Assembly (NCBI RefSeq): GCF_000281045.1
Contig: NW_008246179.1
Span: 1 to 39,541, forward strand
Length of the DNA: 39,541 nt
Origin: Saprolegnia diclina VS20
Taxonomy: Eukaryota; Oomycota; Saprolegniomycetes; Saprolegniales; Saprolegniaceae
Direction of reading: 5' to 3'
This document shows, piece by piece, positions 1-15,000 of this stretch (positions are counted from its first letter, which is position 1; each line of letters opens with the position of its first letter). Position numbers and translations under genes: made by a program. Below the pieces are notes generated by a model that was given only the letters and a program-made list of their open reading frames with translations, was not told the DNA's origin and did not search any database.

Positions 1-3000
1 TTGCCCGAGCCAGGCGCAAGGACAATGCGACCAGCCGTCTCGCCGCTGTTGCCTGTCGACAACACCATGTCACCGCTGGAAAGAGTGCTTTCGCCAGTCG
101 TGAGCTCCACGACACCCGACGACACGGCAGAAGACGACTTGAGGATGACCGTGCCCGAAACGGCATCGTTGACACCGCTCGCAATGACGATCGACGCAGT
201 CAACGTTTCGTCGCTAGGATGTCCGAGCGTAATCGTAGCGCCTTGCGATGAAGCACCTGAGCGACCGCTAGAGAGCTGAATTGACCCTCTTTGGTCGTTG
301 GCAGAGATGGCGACACCGTGTGTCGTGCTCGACGTCCCAGAAACGCGAACAGGCCCACCAGCAATTTGGAGGTCGTCCCGACTGGAAAGCACCATGGTGT
401 CACTTGCAGCGCGGAAGCTTCCGTTGGATTCCACGTCAATGCTAGTGCGAGCTGGTGCATCCTTGCCTCCGGTGCGAATCGAGACATTGCCTCGCAGACC
501 ACCTTGCAGAGCGAGACTGCCACTTGCCGAGATGTGTACGTCACCGCCGCGCGCACCGTCGGCCGTGGCCATGGTGATGGATCCAGCTTGCTCCGTAGCC
601 GTGCCCGTTTGGATGCTGATATCACCACTGGACTGCTGCGTGTCACGCCCCGATACGAGAGCAATGGAACCACTCTGCGCGGTCGAGCCGCCCGATGCAA
701 TGACAACGTCCTTGTCAAGCAAAACCGATGCAGCAGCACCAGCACGCAGCGCAAGCGATCCCGCTTTGCCAGTTGAGCTTGTCGTCGCGCCGGTTGCAAT
801 CGTGACAGACCCCGTTGCATCCGCATCCGCTGGGCTGCCGAGGGAAAGCTCGCCAGGACTAGAGCCGCGGCCAGACATAAGGCGGATACTGCCGCCCGTG
901 CTGCCCGAGCCAGCGTGCACATGGACCGTGCCGCCTGAACCCGTACTCGAGCGCCCAGTAGACAAGACAATGCTGCCTGGTTGGTTGGCGTTGCTTGTCT
1001 CAAGCACGACGCCGCCTGACGTCGGCGCTGCGCCGCTCGCCAGCGTGATCGTGCCACTTGCACTCTCGGCACGTGCGGACACAAGCTCGAGCGCACCCGA
1101 GTTTGTCATGCCGGTGCCCGTCGCCAGTAACAGAGCGCCCCCGTCACTTTCAGCCGACTCGCCGGCGTGCAGTTGGATTGAGCCGCCACGCGATTGGCTG
1201 TCTCCGACGGCAAGCACAATGGACCCCGCCGAGTTGGCGTTGCCGGTTTGAACGAGCATGCTACCTGAAGCCGCTGTCTCCGACATACCGGAGCGCAAGA
1301 GAATGTCACCCGTCGCCTTTGCTTTTGCGTCGGCCGTCGTAATCTCGATGCGTCCCGTAGCGTGAGGCTCGTTGCGTCCGAGGCGAATGCGCTTGTACTG
1401 TGCTTGCATCGCCGCAAGAAGATCGATGCTCAGCGCCTGCTTGTTGATGTGGTGGAACGACTGCATCGAGAAGTTCTTCTCGGGGAACGCGTACGAGCCG
1501 ACCTTGACGTACTCGGGGAAGGTCTCGGCCACTTGCTGCGCAATGACACCGCGCACAACCTCGTTGGAGACGTGCCCGATGGACTGCCACTGCTTGCTGT
1601 ACCGGTACTGCTTGACCTCGATGTTCTGAAGGCGCTGGAGCAAGTCATCTTGATCAACGTCCTGGATCTCGGTCTTGATACGACGGTCCGACGGGTACGT
1701 GATGGACGTAAACTGCGCCGGCACATGTGTAATGACTTCGTTCGCACGAACACGCATGACGACGTCACCCGTGATATCCGACTCGCTGTGGGCCACTGTG
1801 AGCTCGCCCGACCCGACGACCATACGAGTGTCGCTGCCGCTGGACAAAGTCAGCGGCGCGTCGGGGCCAGACGTCACCGAGACACTACCATTCGGGTCCA
1901 CATTGATCGACGCCATATTCTCCACGTTCTGGAGCACGATCTGGCCGCTGGTGCCGGCTGTGACAGTAACATCGCCGCCGACGGAGCCCTCGCCACCCGA
2001 AAGTGCAATTGAGCCCGCGATCCCGGTGGACGACGCGCCACCAAGAAGTGAAATGTCGCCACCACGACGGCTGCCACGACCACCCGACACGGTCGTCACA
2101 CCACCCGTCTCCAGACCGTCACTGCTTCTAATCGCAAGGGCACCACTGTCGACGGCAGCGCCCGTAGCGATCGTGACAGTGCCACTGGCGCCTGTCGTAG
2201 AGGTCGCACTGGTCAAGCTGACGGTGCCTGATGCCACTCCAGAGCCCGACGAGAGGCGAAGATCGCCGCCGACACCAGCAGTTGTGGAGCCAGCGACAAG
2301 CGACACAGAGCCAGCATCGAGCGTGGCACTATCTCCACCGCGGATCTCGACGGTGGCACCGGCGAGTTGGCTCTTGCCAGCACCAAGAATCACAGCGCCC
2401 GCAGATGCTGTCGTGGCAGGCCCCGATGCAATAGACACGAGACCACTCGTCTTGCTCGTGCCCGACGTGACGTGAACGGCGCCGGACGTAATGCTCGACG
2501 TTGCCGACGTGATGCGCACTGCGCCAGACGTGGGACCCGCGCCAGACGACAAATCCAAGTCACCGCCGATTGAGTACCCCGAGGCACCCGCCGCGACAAC
2601 GACGCTTGCACCAGACGTCGACGTCGCAAAACCGGCTGAAAGAGTCACCGCACCGACCGATCCAGACGTTGCGTTTCCAGTGGTAATCGCGATCGACCCC
2701 GAATGGTCCACGACCGACGAGCCTGTCGCGATGCTGACTGTGCCAGAACTGCCTCGCGCGGAGTCTCGCGACTGAATTTCGACGTTGCCAGACGCAGAGC
2801 GCCCGTCACCCGACGCCATCGCGATGGTACCACCGATGCTCTCGCCGCTCATGCCGGCAGCAATCGACACCGCGCCTGCTGGGCCGATGGTACTGCTCCC
2901 CGAGGCAATCGAAACCGAGCCAACAGTCGAGTGCGCGTCGCCACTCACAAGATCAATCGCGCCGGACGCACCCGACGTTGACGCGCCGGTGGAAAGCGTC

Positions 3001-6000
3001 AGACGACCCGTGAATGCACCGGACGCCGTAGCAATCGCAATTGCACCACTCGCGCCAGCGATACTAGAGCCCGACGCAAGCACAATCGCGCCGCCAGACG
3101 TGGCTCCGCTCGATGCGCCAGCAACCATTGAGAGACGACCGCCGTTGACGCCCACGCCAGCTGACACGATAACGTCCCCGCTGGCACCCGACGACGATTC
3201 GTGGGTGGACAATGTGATGCTGCCCGATGCACCGGCCGTGGGAAGTCCGCTTCCGATGAGAATAGCACCGCTTGAAGACGACGACGCCGTAAGAAGCTGG
3301 ACACTGCCCGACACGGTACCAGCGCCGCTAGAGAGGCGCACGGCACCTCCGGCACCCGCGTTCGAGACACCGCCAGCCAACGACACATCGCTGCCTTGGC
3401 GGGTATTTGTTGCACCCGCCGCGATAACGACGCTGCCGGCTACACCACCAAGCGCGCTGCCAGTGCCAATTTCAAGGTTTCCAGAGGTGCCAGCCGTCGA
3501 GGAGCCAGTCTGGACGTCAACCGAGCCGCTCGAACCTGCAGCCACGGATGTGATACGGACTCGACCCGAGACCCCAGCATGGCTACCACCTGACTGGATC
3601 GACACGGAGCCGCTTTGACCACCGGCTCCAGCGGCGACAGTGATGTTGCCGCCTTGCCCGGTCGCACTGCTTCCTGCGGTGAGCGCAATCACGCCAGCAG
3701 CCACAGCACCGGCTCCAGAACTGATCTGAACGGAGCCAGATGCAGCGGTCGTAGCCACGCCCGTCGAAATGACAGTGTTTCCGCTCGTAGCACTGGAAGA
3801 AGACGACAGCACGACCGAACCAGAGACCGTCGACGTGCTGCGACCCGATGTGATTTGAACAATACCACCCGTTGCGTCGCTGGCACCACTCGAGACACGG
3901 ACGCTTCCCGCCTCATGTGACGTCGACGAGCCGACAGAAAGATCAATCGAGCCCGAGATACCGCCCGCGCTGCTGCCCGTAGCAATCGAAACCGAGCCCG
4001 CAGCGTCGGACGCGGCATTACCAGTGCCAAGTTTCAAGGCGCCCGAGCTGGAACCATCGGCCGTGAGGACTCGGACAGTGCCACTGGTCTCGCCCGATCC
4101 GCTCGTGATGTCAATAACGGCGCCTGTGCCAAAGCGACTCGCGCCGCCGGCAATGTCGACAGCGCCCGCCGGTCCCTCGCTGTCGCCGGAGCGAATCGAC
4201 ACGGTGCCCGACTGTGTGGTCGAGATACCAGAGGTGACGGTAACAGCTCCCGAGATCTGAGCCGCCTGCCCCGAGCCAACGGTAAGCGAGCCGGAAGCGT
4301 CTTGAGCTGTCGACGCCGACTGAACTGCGATACTACCACTGGCGCCCGAGCTCGTGCCAGACGTAACTTCGACAGCGCCACCGACGCCATACGCACTATT
4401 ACCGCCTTGTAGCGCCAGAAGACCACCCGTTCCATCGCTCAAGCTACTGCCAGAGGTCAACGATAAGGCGCCACCCTCGCCAAGCTCGCTGGCCCCGGAC
4501 GTGAGCGCAATGGCGCCGCCAGCGCTTGTCGTCGATTCCGAGCCATTCACCGAGAAAGTCCCGGCGACATGGCCTTGCGAAGCGCCGACATTGATCGCAA
4601 TTTTGCCGGCGCTGCCGGACGACGACGATCCGCTGGAAAGCGCGATACTTCCTGCAGCTCCCGTTTCCGACGTGCCGGTGGTCAAAGTCAGCGCACCGCT
4701 GCCGCCGACACCTGCCGGCGTATTGATTGTCACGTCACCGCTAGTCGACAAAGCGCCCGCGCCAGACGCAATCGAGACAGCGCCGCCCGTCGCCGCCGCC
4801 GAGCGTCCTGCGCTCAACGAAACGGTGCCACCACTCGTGCGACTGCTGTCACCGGTGGCAATTGCAACATGGCCACTTGAGCTGCCAGCGCTGGAGCTGA
4901 TGTGAATCGTACCGGAAGCGCCCATGCTGGCGTCGCCCGTAGTGATAGCGATCGAGCCAGACGCGTCGCTTGAGCTTGTTGAGAGAACGACCTTGCCGCT
5001 CGACCCACGTCCCGTGCCAGATCCGATGGAAATGGCTCCGCCATTGCCGGACGCGGCATTGCCCGCCGCAAGAACGATGTCCCCGCCGTCGTACGTGGCA
5101 TCGCCGGACGTCGCGCCAACGGATAGCGTCAACGTGCCGGGTGCCGCACTCGAAGCTCCCGTAGATATGGCAACGGCGCCCGACGACTCGCTCGTTGCAT
5201 CACCCGATGCAAGGGCAATCGGCCCACTCGAAGCACTGCCGGCAGTCACAATGGCCAAGCGACCCGACGCTGTTGCACCGGGGCCCGACGCGACATTGAC
5301 ATTGCCTCCGAGAGCGTTGGTCGATGAGCCACCAATCACGACGACGTTGCCAGCCTCGCGCGAAGCAGCACCTGCAGACACCACGACGTTACCGGCAGTA
5401 CCAGACGTCGAGCGGCCGGACGCAAGACGCACGGTTCCTGAGGTTTGGACAGCGTCGCCCGATTGCATCGAGATTGATCCAGACGAGGCGTCGGCAGTGG
5501 CCGAAGACAGCACAACACGCCCCGTTGTCACCGGCGATGCACCAGACGTCAACTCAAGCGCGCCACCTTCGGCACCGGAGGACAAGCCCGACGAGATCGT
5601 CACAGCAGCGCCTTTCGTCGTCGAATCACCCGCGCGGAGCGAGATACCACCGGCTTGGGCCAACGATGCACCCGTTGTCAAAACAATCTCGCCAGACGCT
5701 TGGGGCACCGCAGTCACAGCACCCGTTGCGATAGACACGACCCCCGAGCCGCCCGCGGTGCTTCCATTAGCAGACGTCAGCGAAATTGCGCCGCTTGTAT
5801 CCACGGCCGAGCCCGATGTGAGCACGATATCACCACCAGAGTTGGTCGACTTCTGGCTGCTGCCACTCATAAGCCGAATCGATCCGCCAATGTCACCGCT
5901 ACCAGCAGAAACCTTGATCGTGCCGCCAGAGCCAACGGACGCCGAGCCAGTCGTCAGCAAGAGGGCGCCCACTTGGCCGTCCACAACGTTGCCAGTCGAG

Positions 6001-9000
6001 AGGTCAACCTTCCCAGAGTTGCCCATCGTCGTCGTTGAGCTTGAAGCAATGGTAATACCGCCCGTGGACGACTCGCGGGCCTTAGCCGTGCTCGAACCCG
6101 ATACAAGCGAGATAGCGCCGCCTGACGCCGCACTGCCAGCAACGACACTGACTTGAGCCCCGACTGGCGCAGCAGAACTAGCTCCGAGGGTAATACCCAC
6201 GGAACCAGCCGACGAGCCAGAGCCAGTCTGCACAAGCAAACTGCCCCCCATGCCCCCCGATGCTGCGCCCGTCGCAAGCGTCAAGTCGCCAGTGCTCGAG
6301 CTCGCCTTGGTAGCGATTTCCACGCTGCCCGAGACGTCGCTTTGGCTTCCGCCAGAGCGAATCTGTATAGCCCCGCCGATGCTGTTGTCGCTCTCGCCGC
6401 CAAAGATGCTCACAGTACCCGACGCAGCCGCTGCCGACCCGTTGCCGTGGCCACCCATGACGGTCACATTGCCACCGAGAGCGCCAGGCGCTGCCGCAGA
6501 GCCGGCTTGGACGAAGACACTACCGCCAGACGACGACGCAGCGGACGCTGCACCAGCGCTCACAAGTAGAGAGCCACCGTTTGATTGCGAGCTGGCACCC
6601 GCAATGACAGCGATCTTGCCTCCAGTCGTGCCGGAGCCCGCGTTCACGTTCACAGCCCCGGCGCTGCCCAGCTTTGACGACCCGGAGGTGAGGTTCGCGT
6701 CACCCGTGGCGTGATCACTACCGCCGGCAGTTGAAATCGCGATGGCACCACTGACGCCAGACGCACCACTGGCACCCGAGGTCAACCGAACCGAGCCACC
6801 GACGCTAACGTCGGAAGCGCCAGCTTGCACAGCAATGTCACCGCCAGTGTGACCGGCGCCGCCGGAAAGCGATATAGCGCCACCGATAGCCTTGGCGGCT
6901 CCAGAGCTGATGACGATGGACCCCGTGTCTCCAGCAGAAGACGAGCCCGAGAGCATGCGGACTGGGCCCGACGCACCCGACTTGCCAGCAGCTGCAGACT
7001 GCAACACCACAGCTCCACTTGTCGTTGCCTTGCCGGCGCCAGACGTGATAGAGATGCGGCCGCCGGTTTCAGTTATCGACACACCCGAGGCGAGAGCCAA
7101 CTCGCCGCCAGTAAGATGGCTTGCCCCGACACCAATCGAGACGCTGCCAGCCGTTGTACCGGTCGAGAGACCGGACGATAGCGTAATGGCGCCGGAGGTT
7201 GACGTCGCTGCACCCGAGGCCACATTAATGGAGCCCGTGGATGCCCCATCGGCCGTTTGAAGGAGCATCGACCCGGTTTGAGACGCGGACGTCGACGTCG
7301 TGCTTTCACCAGTCTCAATGGTCAGGCTGCCACCGACTTGGCTCGTCGCTCCCGATGTGAGGCGCAGTGCACCTCCGTTTGTGCCGGTGCTTGTACCAAC
7401 AGAGACCGAGATATCACCAGCGGCACCTTCAGTTGCCCGACCCGTCGTCAAACGAAGTGCACCCGACGCGCCTTCTGTCGCAAAGCCCGTTCCGAGAGCA
7501 ACGTCGCCACTCATTTTCGACGGGGCACTTGACAGCGTAATGACACCACTGACCGAGGCTACAGAGGCACCAGACACCAAAGTAATGCGACCGCCGTCAC
7601 CGACGGTGGAGGCACCGGCGGTCACGTTGACGTCCGCTCCGCTGCCGGCGTGAGAAATACCCGCACTTGTGATGATGGACCCCGCTGTGCCCGCGGACGC
7701 GCTGCCCGAAGCTACGACAATGTCGCCAGCCTTGCCCGTGGAAGCTTGACCCGTGTACAAAACGTTGTTGCCGCTGCTCACAGAGCCTGCCGTTCCGAGC
7801 GAGATGCCGCCGCTGGATGCCTTTTTGGACGCCCCGCCTTCAACAGTAACAGCACCGCCAGTGGATGCAGCGCTCGAGCCGCCCGCGAGACGAAGAGCAC
7901 CGCCAGTGGCAACCGAGCTGCTGCCCGCCGCAAGAACAATGTCACCGGCAACACTGTCATCACTTGCGCCCGGCTGGACAACAACAGAGCCGGACTTGCC
8001 CTGCGTCGTGGTACCCGTCGCGATCTTGATGGCACCCGAGTTGGCACTTGCCGCATCAGATGATGACAGCTCAACTGCACCGCTCGCAGAGCGATCGCTC
8101 TTCCCGCTCACAATGGAAACGGTGCCACCCGTTGACGCGGAAGCGCTCCCACCCGAGACAACGACACGGCCACCGACGTTGCTGGACGCATCAAGACCGC
8201 GGCTCGAACCGCCCGAGACACGAATGGCGCCGCCACTGCCACCATCGATCGCGTCGCCCGAGCCGGCGCTCACAGTCACATTTCCGCCAGTAGCGCTGGC
8301 GCGTGTTGTTGCACCACTGGAGACAACCACGTTGCCGCCATTGCCCAACGAGCCCGAGCCGACAGCCACGGTAATATCGCCGCCCGCGCCCTGAGTCGCG
8401 GAGCCCGTCTCCACGAGAATGCTGCCCGAGCCACCGTCGGTCGCTTGTCCCGTGGTGATCGAGATGACGCCAGACGTGGCCGAGCTCGTCGTCCGAAGCG
8501 AGAGAGCGCCACTCGAAGCGCCTTCACTGAAACCGGTTTCAAGCGAGAGGGCGCCACCGCTAGCGGTGCCATCCTTTGTGTTACCGGTACGCAACGAGAT
8601 GTCACCGCCGTCACCGTGGCGTCCTGTACCGACACTGGCGCTGATGGAACCGGCACGTTCGTATCCCGTCGAGCCCGTCGAAAGTGCGATAGCGCCCGAC
8701 GCATCGTAGCCGGAGTCGCCAGTTTTGATCGAAATGGCACCGCTGGCACCATCCCAAGTAGAGTGGGCCGAAGCAATCGAAATGGAGCCAGTAGACTTTG
8801 AGGCCGACCGTCCTGACGTCACAACGACCGAGCCACCGTCCGAGGACTTTGAGTTACCACCACTCACCGTGACAGCACCGCCAGTGGAAGCACCAAAACC
8901 ACCCGACACGTCAACGGCGCCACCAGTGGATACGCGTGCTGCACCACCAGTGACTTTGACTCGGCCACCGATATTACTGTTGGCGCCGGCCGAGAGCTCA

Positions 9001-12000
9001 AGAGTACCCCCAGTGTGCGAGCTGCCTTCGCCGACGCGAACGGCGACATCACCACCCGCGCCGTTGCTCGACGTGCCCGAGGCAATGGTCAGTCGACCCG
9101 ACGACGCGTCGTTTGTTGAGTCACCCGTCGCCATGACGATATCGCCGCTCTTGCCCTCGCCCGTCGTTGCGATCGACACGGTGCCGCTCGCGTCCGACGG
9201 ACCGGCACCTGCCTTGAGAGCGATGGATCCACCATGAGCAGAGCCCGTGCCGGCGTTGATCTGGATGTTGCCACCGATGCGGCTGCTGTCGCCGGCGGCA
9301 ACAACAACATCACCGGCAGACCCGCGGCTCGAGGCGCCGGTGCCGATGGAAACAGTGCCCGAGTTGCCACCATCGGTCGAGCCCGTCACAACACGGAAGC
9401 TACCGCTCTGGTCCTTCTTCGACGTCACTTGGGCCGTAGAGACGAGCACATCACCGCTGCTGGCCGCCGACGATGACCCCGACTGGATCTTGACAGAGCC
9501 GCCGGCAGACGCAGACGCCGAGCCGGCCGTGAGCTCAATGTTGCCGCCGAGTCCTTTCGCACCGTGGCCAGCGCGCAATTGGATACTACCGCTTCCACCG
9601 CTCTCGGTGGCGCCCGTCGCTACGAGAATGCTGCCGGAGTTGCCCTTCTGGGAATCGCCCGTTGCGACAGTCACGACACCTACGTCATATATTTTGTAAG
9701 TGACCACGTCTTGGCCAATGGCGTCGTCGTACCCGAGTCACCGCGAGGTGATACGGCGGAGGCAACCTGAACGTCGCCGCTGCGCTTTCCAGCGCCGGCG
9801 CCGCTCGCGATAGACACGCTACCACCGGCACCGACATCGGCGTCGCCACCATAAAGAGCCACTTCACCGCCGCTGTTCACGTCGGGATGCAAGCCATGCG
9901 CTTGGCCGCCAGCGATCGAGACACGGCCGCCACTGCCTCCGATGGCCGACGTGTCGCGGTTCACGCCCGCACCTGCACGCAAGTCGAGGCGGCCGCCGCT
10001 GCTGTCTCGTGCGAGCGAATCGCCAGCAGAAGCTACCAAGCTACCGCCGCTCTGCGTCAAAGTGTCACCGACACTCAAGAGCACCTACATAACTTGTCAT
10101 CACACCGCATCAATGGTACCACGCAGGTGTACCTGGCCAGCAACGCCATCGGTCGACGCGCCCGTTGAAAGCTGGATGCCACCAGACAACCCTTTAACTG
10201 CCTTGCCGGTCACAACAGCCACCGAGCCGCTCACGCCACGACTAGGAGCCATGGGCGTCTCCAAGAGCAGGTCGCCGCTGGACGACTTTGACGCGCCCGA
10301 TTTCACCGTTACACCACCACCCGTGCGGGCGTCCGCGCTCGCAAACCCGGCAACAAGTTTGATCGCGCCACCGTCCGTCGAGCCACTGGCACCAACCTCG
10401 ACGAGAATGCTGCCAGCAGTGCCTTGCTTGTTTGGGTACCGACGTGACGAGGGGTAGGGCGCGTCACCAGACCGCACCACAATGTCGCCCGACGGACCTT
10501 CCGTCGCATAGCCCGTGATCATGGCAATCGCGCCTGTGCTACCGACACGGCCAGAGTTGGCCGTCTGCAGCGTTAACGCTCCCGACCCGGCCTCTTTGCT
10601 GGTACCCGAGGCAATGGACACAGAGCCGCCGGGGCCGCTCATGGACACGCCGCCCGAAATGCCGACAAAGCCACCTACACACTCCGTTATAGAAAATATT
10701 CCATCTAGAGTGCAACGCGACGTACCAACGTCTTTCGTGTCGCCACCCATTGAGATGCCGCCTTGCAGAACGAGCTGTCCGCCGTGGCCGCCCCCGTTGC
10801 GTCGCTTGCTCGCACCTGTGCCGGCGAGAAGACGCACGTCACCACCGGCCTTGCCATACTCGGTCGTCGCGCCCGCCGAGAGCTCGATGTCGCCGCCACG
10901 ACCGATTTCGTTCGCACCGATGCGCAACGTAATGCTGGCAGGTGTCATCGACTTGCCCGTGGTCACGGAAAAGCTGCCGGCCGTTGCCTCCTTACCAAAC
11001 GTGGCGCTGCCCGTTTGGACGACAACCGCGCCACTGGCCGCGCTCGGTCCCACGGCATTGGCAGTCTGAAGCTTGATATCGCCGCTTGCTGCGCTCGTGC
11101 TGACACCACTATGGAGCTCGACAGCACCGCCAGTCGAGAAGTCAGCCTTGCCACCATGGAGCGCGACCACGCCGCCCACGCTGTTGACTTTGCTGCGTCC
11201 TTTCGACTCCCCTCCAGCAATCTTGATGGAGCCGCCACGGCCACCGTTGAACGTGTCGATACTGAGGCCTGTCCCGGCGGTCAATTCGATGGCGCCGCCG
11301 ACCTTCTTGTTGGCTACACGATCATGAGCCACGTGTAGGGTGGCGTGAGTTTACCTCTGGTGTTGCCAGCTTTCAAGACGATGCTGCCACCAACGCCTTC
11401 GTCCGGCGTAAAGACGTTACCCTTGTCGCCAGATCCAACAGTCATCGTGATGCCGCCGCCCGAGCCGCTCGTAGCGTCGCCCGTCTGGAGCACAATCGAT
11501 CCCGATGCGCCAAACGCCGTGAGGCCCGTTTGCATGACAATGCTGCCCGACGACGCGCCTTTGCCGGCTATCGAGCCGGCGCTTCCTGTTTCGATAGCAA
11601 CGCTACCGCTCGCTGTATGCTGGCCAGCGCCCGACTGGATCGAAACGGAGCCGCCAATCGCCTTGCTGACCGCGGGGCCAGCCGACAGCGAGATTTGGCC
11701 TAGTGCACAATATCGATCGTTCAATAAACACGCAAAAAAAGAGGACGTCGTACCGCCAACGCCGCACGTGCTTTGGCCTCCTGACAGCGTGATGGAGCCG
11801 GCGACGCCAAGCTTGGTCGCGCTTGTCGACAATGTAATCGCACCCGTGTTGCCGCGGGTTGCCCCACCCGTCGTCAAGCTAAGCGTGCCACTCATGCCGG
11901 CGGAGCCAGCGTTGGCTGTCGACAGCTGGATGCTACCACTCGTCGTGTACGGGCTCGATCCCGACGTGACGTCAACAGAACCGCCGGTGCCGTAAGCCGC

Positions 12001-15000
12001 AAACCCGGCTTCGAGACGAATGTCGCCGCCCGTGTCGACCTTGTTCATACCTTTTGCTGCACCGCCAAAGACATTGACGTCGCCGCCCGAGCCGCCACCA
12101 ACGTTCGTCTTGCTCGAACCTTGACCGCCGGTCACCGTCACTGTGCCACCAGACGACTTGGCCGCGGTCGACTCACCCGCCGTTAGCGAGAGCTCACCGC
12201 CATCGCCATTGTTACCCGTGCCGACTGTCGCGACAATGGCACCACCGCGACCACCGCTCGCGGCGCCCGTTGCGAGCACGATGGCACCCGTGGTGCCGGC
12301 GCTTGATGTTCCAGTTTGCACCGAGACCGTGCCACTCACACCTTCTTGACCAGCGTTTGACGTGCGAAGCGACAGGTCGCCACTCGACGTTTGAGCGCTC
12401 GCGCCAGTTGTAAACGAGAGATAACCACCCGTCTGAGCGTCCGAGGTTGCACCGGCGCGCAGGACGAGTGGCCCGCCTTCGCCGAACGTTCCGTCGCCGA
12501 CCTGGACCGTGATTGTACCGCCGCTGCCACCGATCGCGCTGCCCGAGGCAATCGAAATGGCTCCCGTGCTGCCTTGGCTCGACGTGCCTGTTGCAATCGA
12601 AACAAGGCCGCTCACGCCGCTTGTGCCCGCGTTGGCCGTTTGCAATTGGATGGAGCCACTTGTCGAGCTCTGGCCGACGCCGGACGTGAGAGAGATCGAG
12701 CCACCGTAGCCCGCGACGGCGTTGCCGCCCGTCAAAGCAACGTTGCCACCGTTGTCAGCACTGTTTTGGCCCATTGATTGGCCGCCTTGAATGTTGACGG
12801 CACCACCGTCGCCACCGTCAATAGTACTCGGGTTTGAGCCGGTACCACCAATCAAATCGATGGAGCCACCGACACGACCTTGCGTCGTCGTCTCGCCTGC
12901 CTTGACCGTCACCGAGCCGCCGTCGTTGATGTTGCCCGCGCCAACCAAGAGTTCGATGGACCCGCCGCTACCGGTTTGACCAGTACCACTCGAGAGCTGG
13001 ATACTGCCCGACGCACCGGCCACGGCTGTGCCAGTCTTGATGTTGACGTCGCCACTGAAACCTTGCGGACCCGACGACGCCGAGCCAATGGTTACGGAGC
13101 CCGAGCTGTACACGTGACTACCACCCGACATGAGCGACACGTCGCCGCCAATGCCCGCAGCGGCCGCACCACCGCTGAGTGAGAGCGCACCGCCAATGTT
13201 TTTGGTCGCTTGGCCAAGACTGGCACCACCAGAGACGTAAACCGTCCCGCCGTTGCCGCCGTCGCCGCCGTTAGTGCTCGTTCCGTCGCCGCCTTGAAGC
13301 GTGACGACACCACCGGTTGATGCTGGAGCCGACGTCGGGCCTGCCGACAGCGAGAGACTGCTGCCGTCGCCGGTATCACCGGCGCCACCTTGGACGCTAA
13401 TGGCGCCAGCTCGTCCGTTCGTGGCGCTACCCGACTGGAGAGAAATGACGCCGGCATTGCCGCCCGTCGCCGCGCCAGACCGCAGTACAATCTTGCCACT
13501 GCCGCCTGCAATACCGCTGGGCGCCGTCTGGACTTGGACATCGCCGCTTGTTGCCTGCGCCGACGCGCCGCTCATAAGAGCGACAGTGCCACCCGTGGCC
13601 AGCTGCGAGGCGCCACCCACGATAGACAAAACACCACCGAGGCCTTCGGTCGATGCGCCACTCTTCAACGTCAACTTGCCGCCATTGCCGACACCGGACG
13701 GGCTCGTGTGCAACCCACGACCTGCGCCACTTGAAATATCGATGTCGCCACCGACACCACCGTCCGTTGACAACCCGTCGCCTGCCTTGAGCGACATGGC
13801 GCCACCCTTGCCTTGAGGCGCAATTGCTGCACCCGACGCGATCGAAACCGAAACGAGCGGTTGGGGTCCGTCGCCAGACTTCAATGAGATCGCGCCGACA
13901 ATACCGCTGGTCCCCGCCGCGCCCGTTGCAACCTTGACGTCGCCCGAAGAGACGACGGCGTCGCTGGTCGACAGCGTGAGCGAGCCCGATGTTGGCGACG
14001 TTGTCGTCAAGATACGCACGTCGCCCGAGGTACCCGTCAACGAGCGGCCACTCGCGAGCGACACAGTTCCGCCCGCGTTTGTTGTACTCGCGCCCGCAGC
14101 AACGCTGACATCTGCGCCAACGCCGTTGCCACTCACACCTGCGCGAAGATCGAGACGTCCAGCTGCCGCGTTGATGGCGTCGCCCGTGTTGATGCTGACA
14201 GCGCCAGATGCACCCGTAACCGTGTTGCCCGACGCGACACGCACCGAGCCCGATGCAGCAGCCGACGATCCCGAGAGCACCAATGTGTCGCCGCTGCTGC
14301 CAAGCCGACTGGAACCAGAAATGAGTTTAAGTTTGCCGCCTTGGCCAACTTCGGCAGCGCCACCTGCCACGGACACGTCACCACCATGGCTAGCCGCAGT
14401 TGAGCGCAACGTGCGACCACCTTCAATCGACACGGCACCAGCGACACCATTGACAACGGTCATGTCCGCGCTTTGACCGGCGTCGCCACCCTTGACAAGC
14501 ACGCTGCCTGCTTGCTGACCCGCGACTGTTGACGACGCTACCACCGTAATGTTGGCACTAATGGCGGCGTTGATGTCGTTGCCGGACCCGATGCGGACCG
14601 CGCCCGCGACGGCGCCGCGCACCTTGACGCTACCCGAGCCGATGCGGACGTCGCCGCTTTTCAGCGTAGCGCCGCCGGAACCAATGACGACACGGCCCGA
14701 TGTCGAGCTGTTGCCGCCCGTTTGCAGTTGCAAGTCGCCACTGCCCAAATTGCCGTCGCCCGTCGTCACAATAGACGTGCCGCCGGTCGAGAGAGCCGAT
14801 GCTCCGCTCGTCACAATGACATTGCCGCCTGCTTGCGTCGTGTTTCCAGCCGTGGCAGCGCCACCGGCAAGCACGAGCGTGCCCGGGACGATCGCGGCGC
14901 CAACCGCGACCACGATGGAGCCCGATGCGAGTGTCGAGCCGCCCGTTTGGATGGTAATGTTGCCGGTAGCATTCCCATCAGGACCGTCGGCGGTCGCAAT

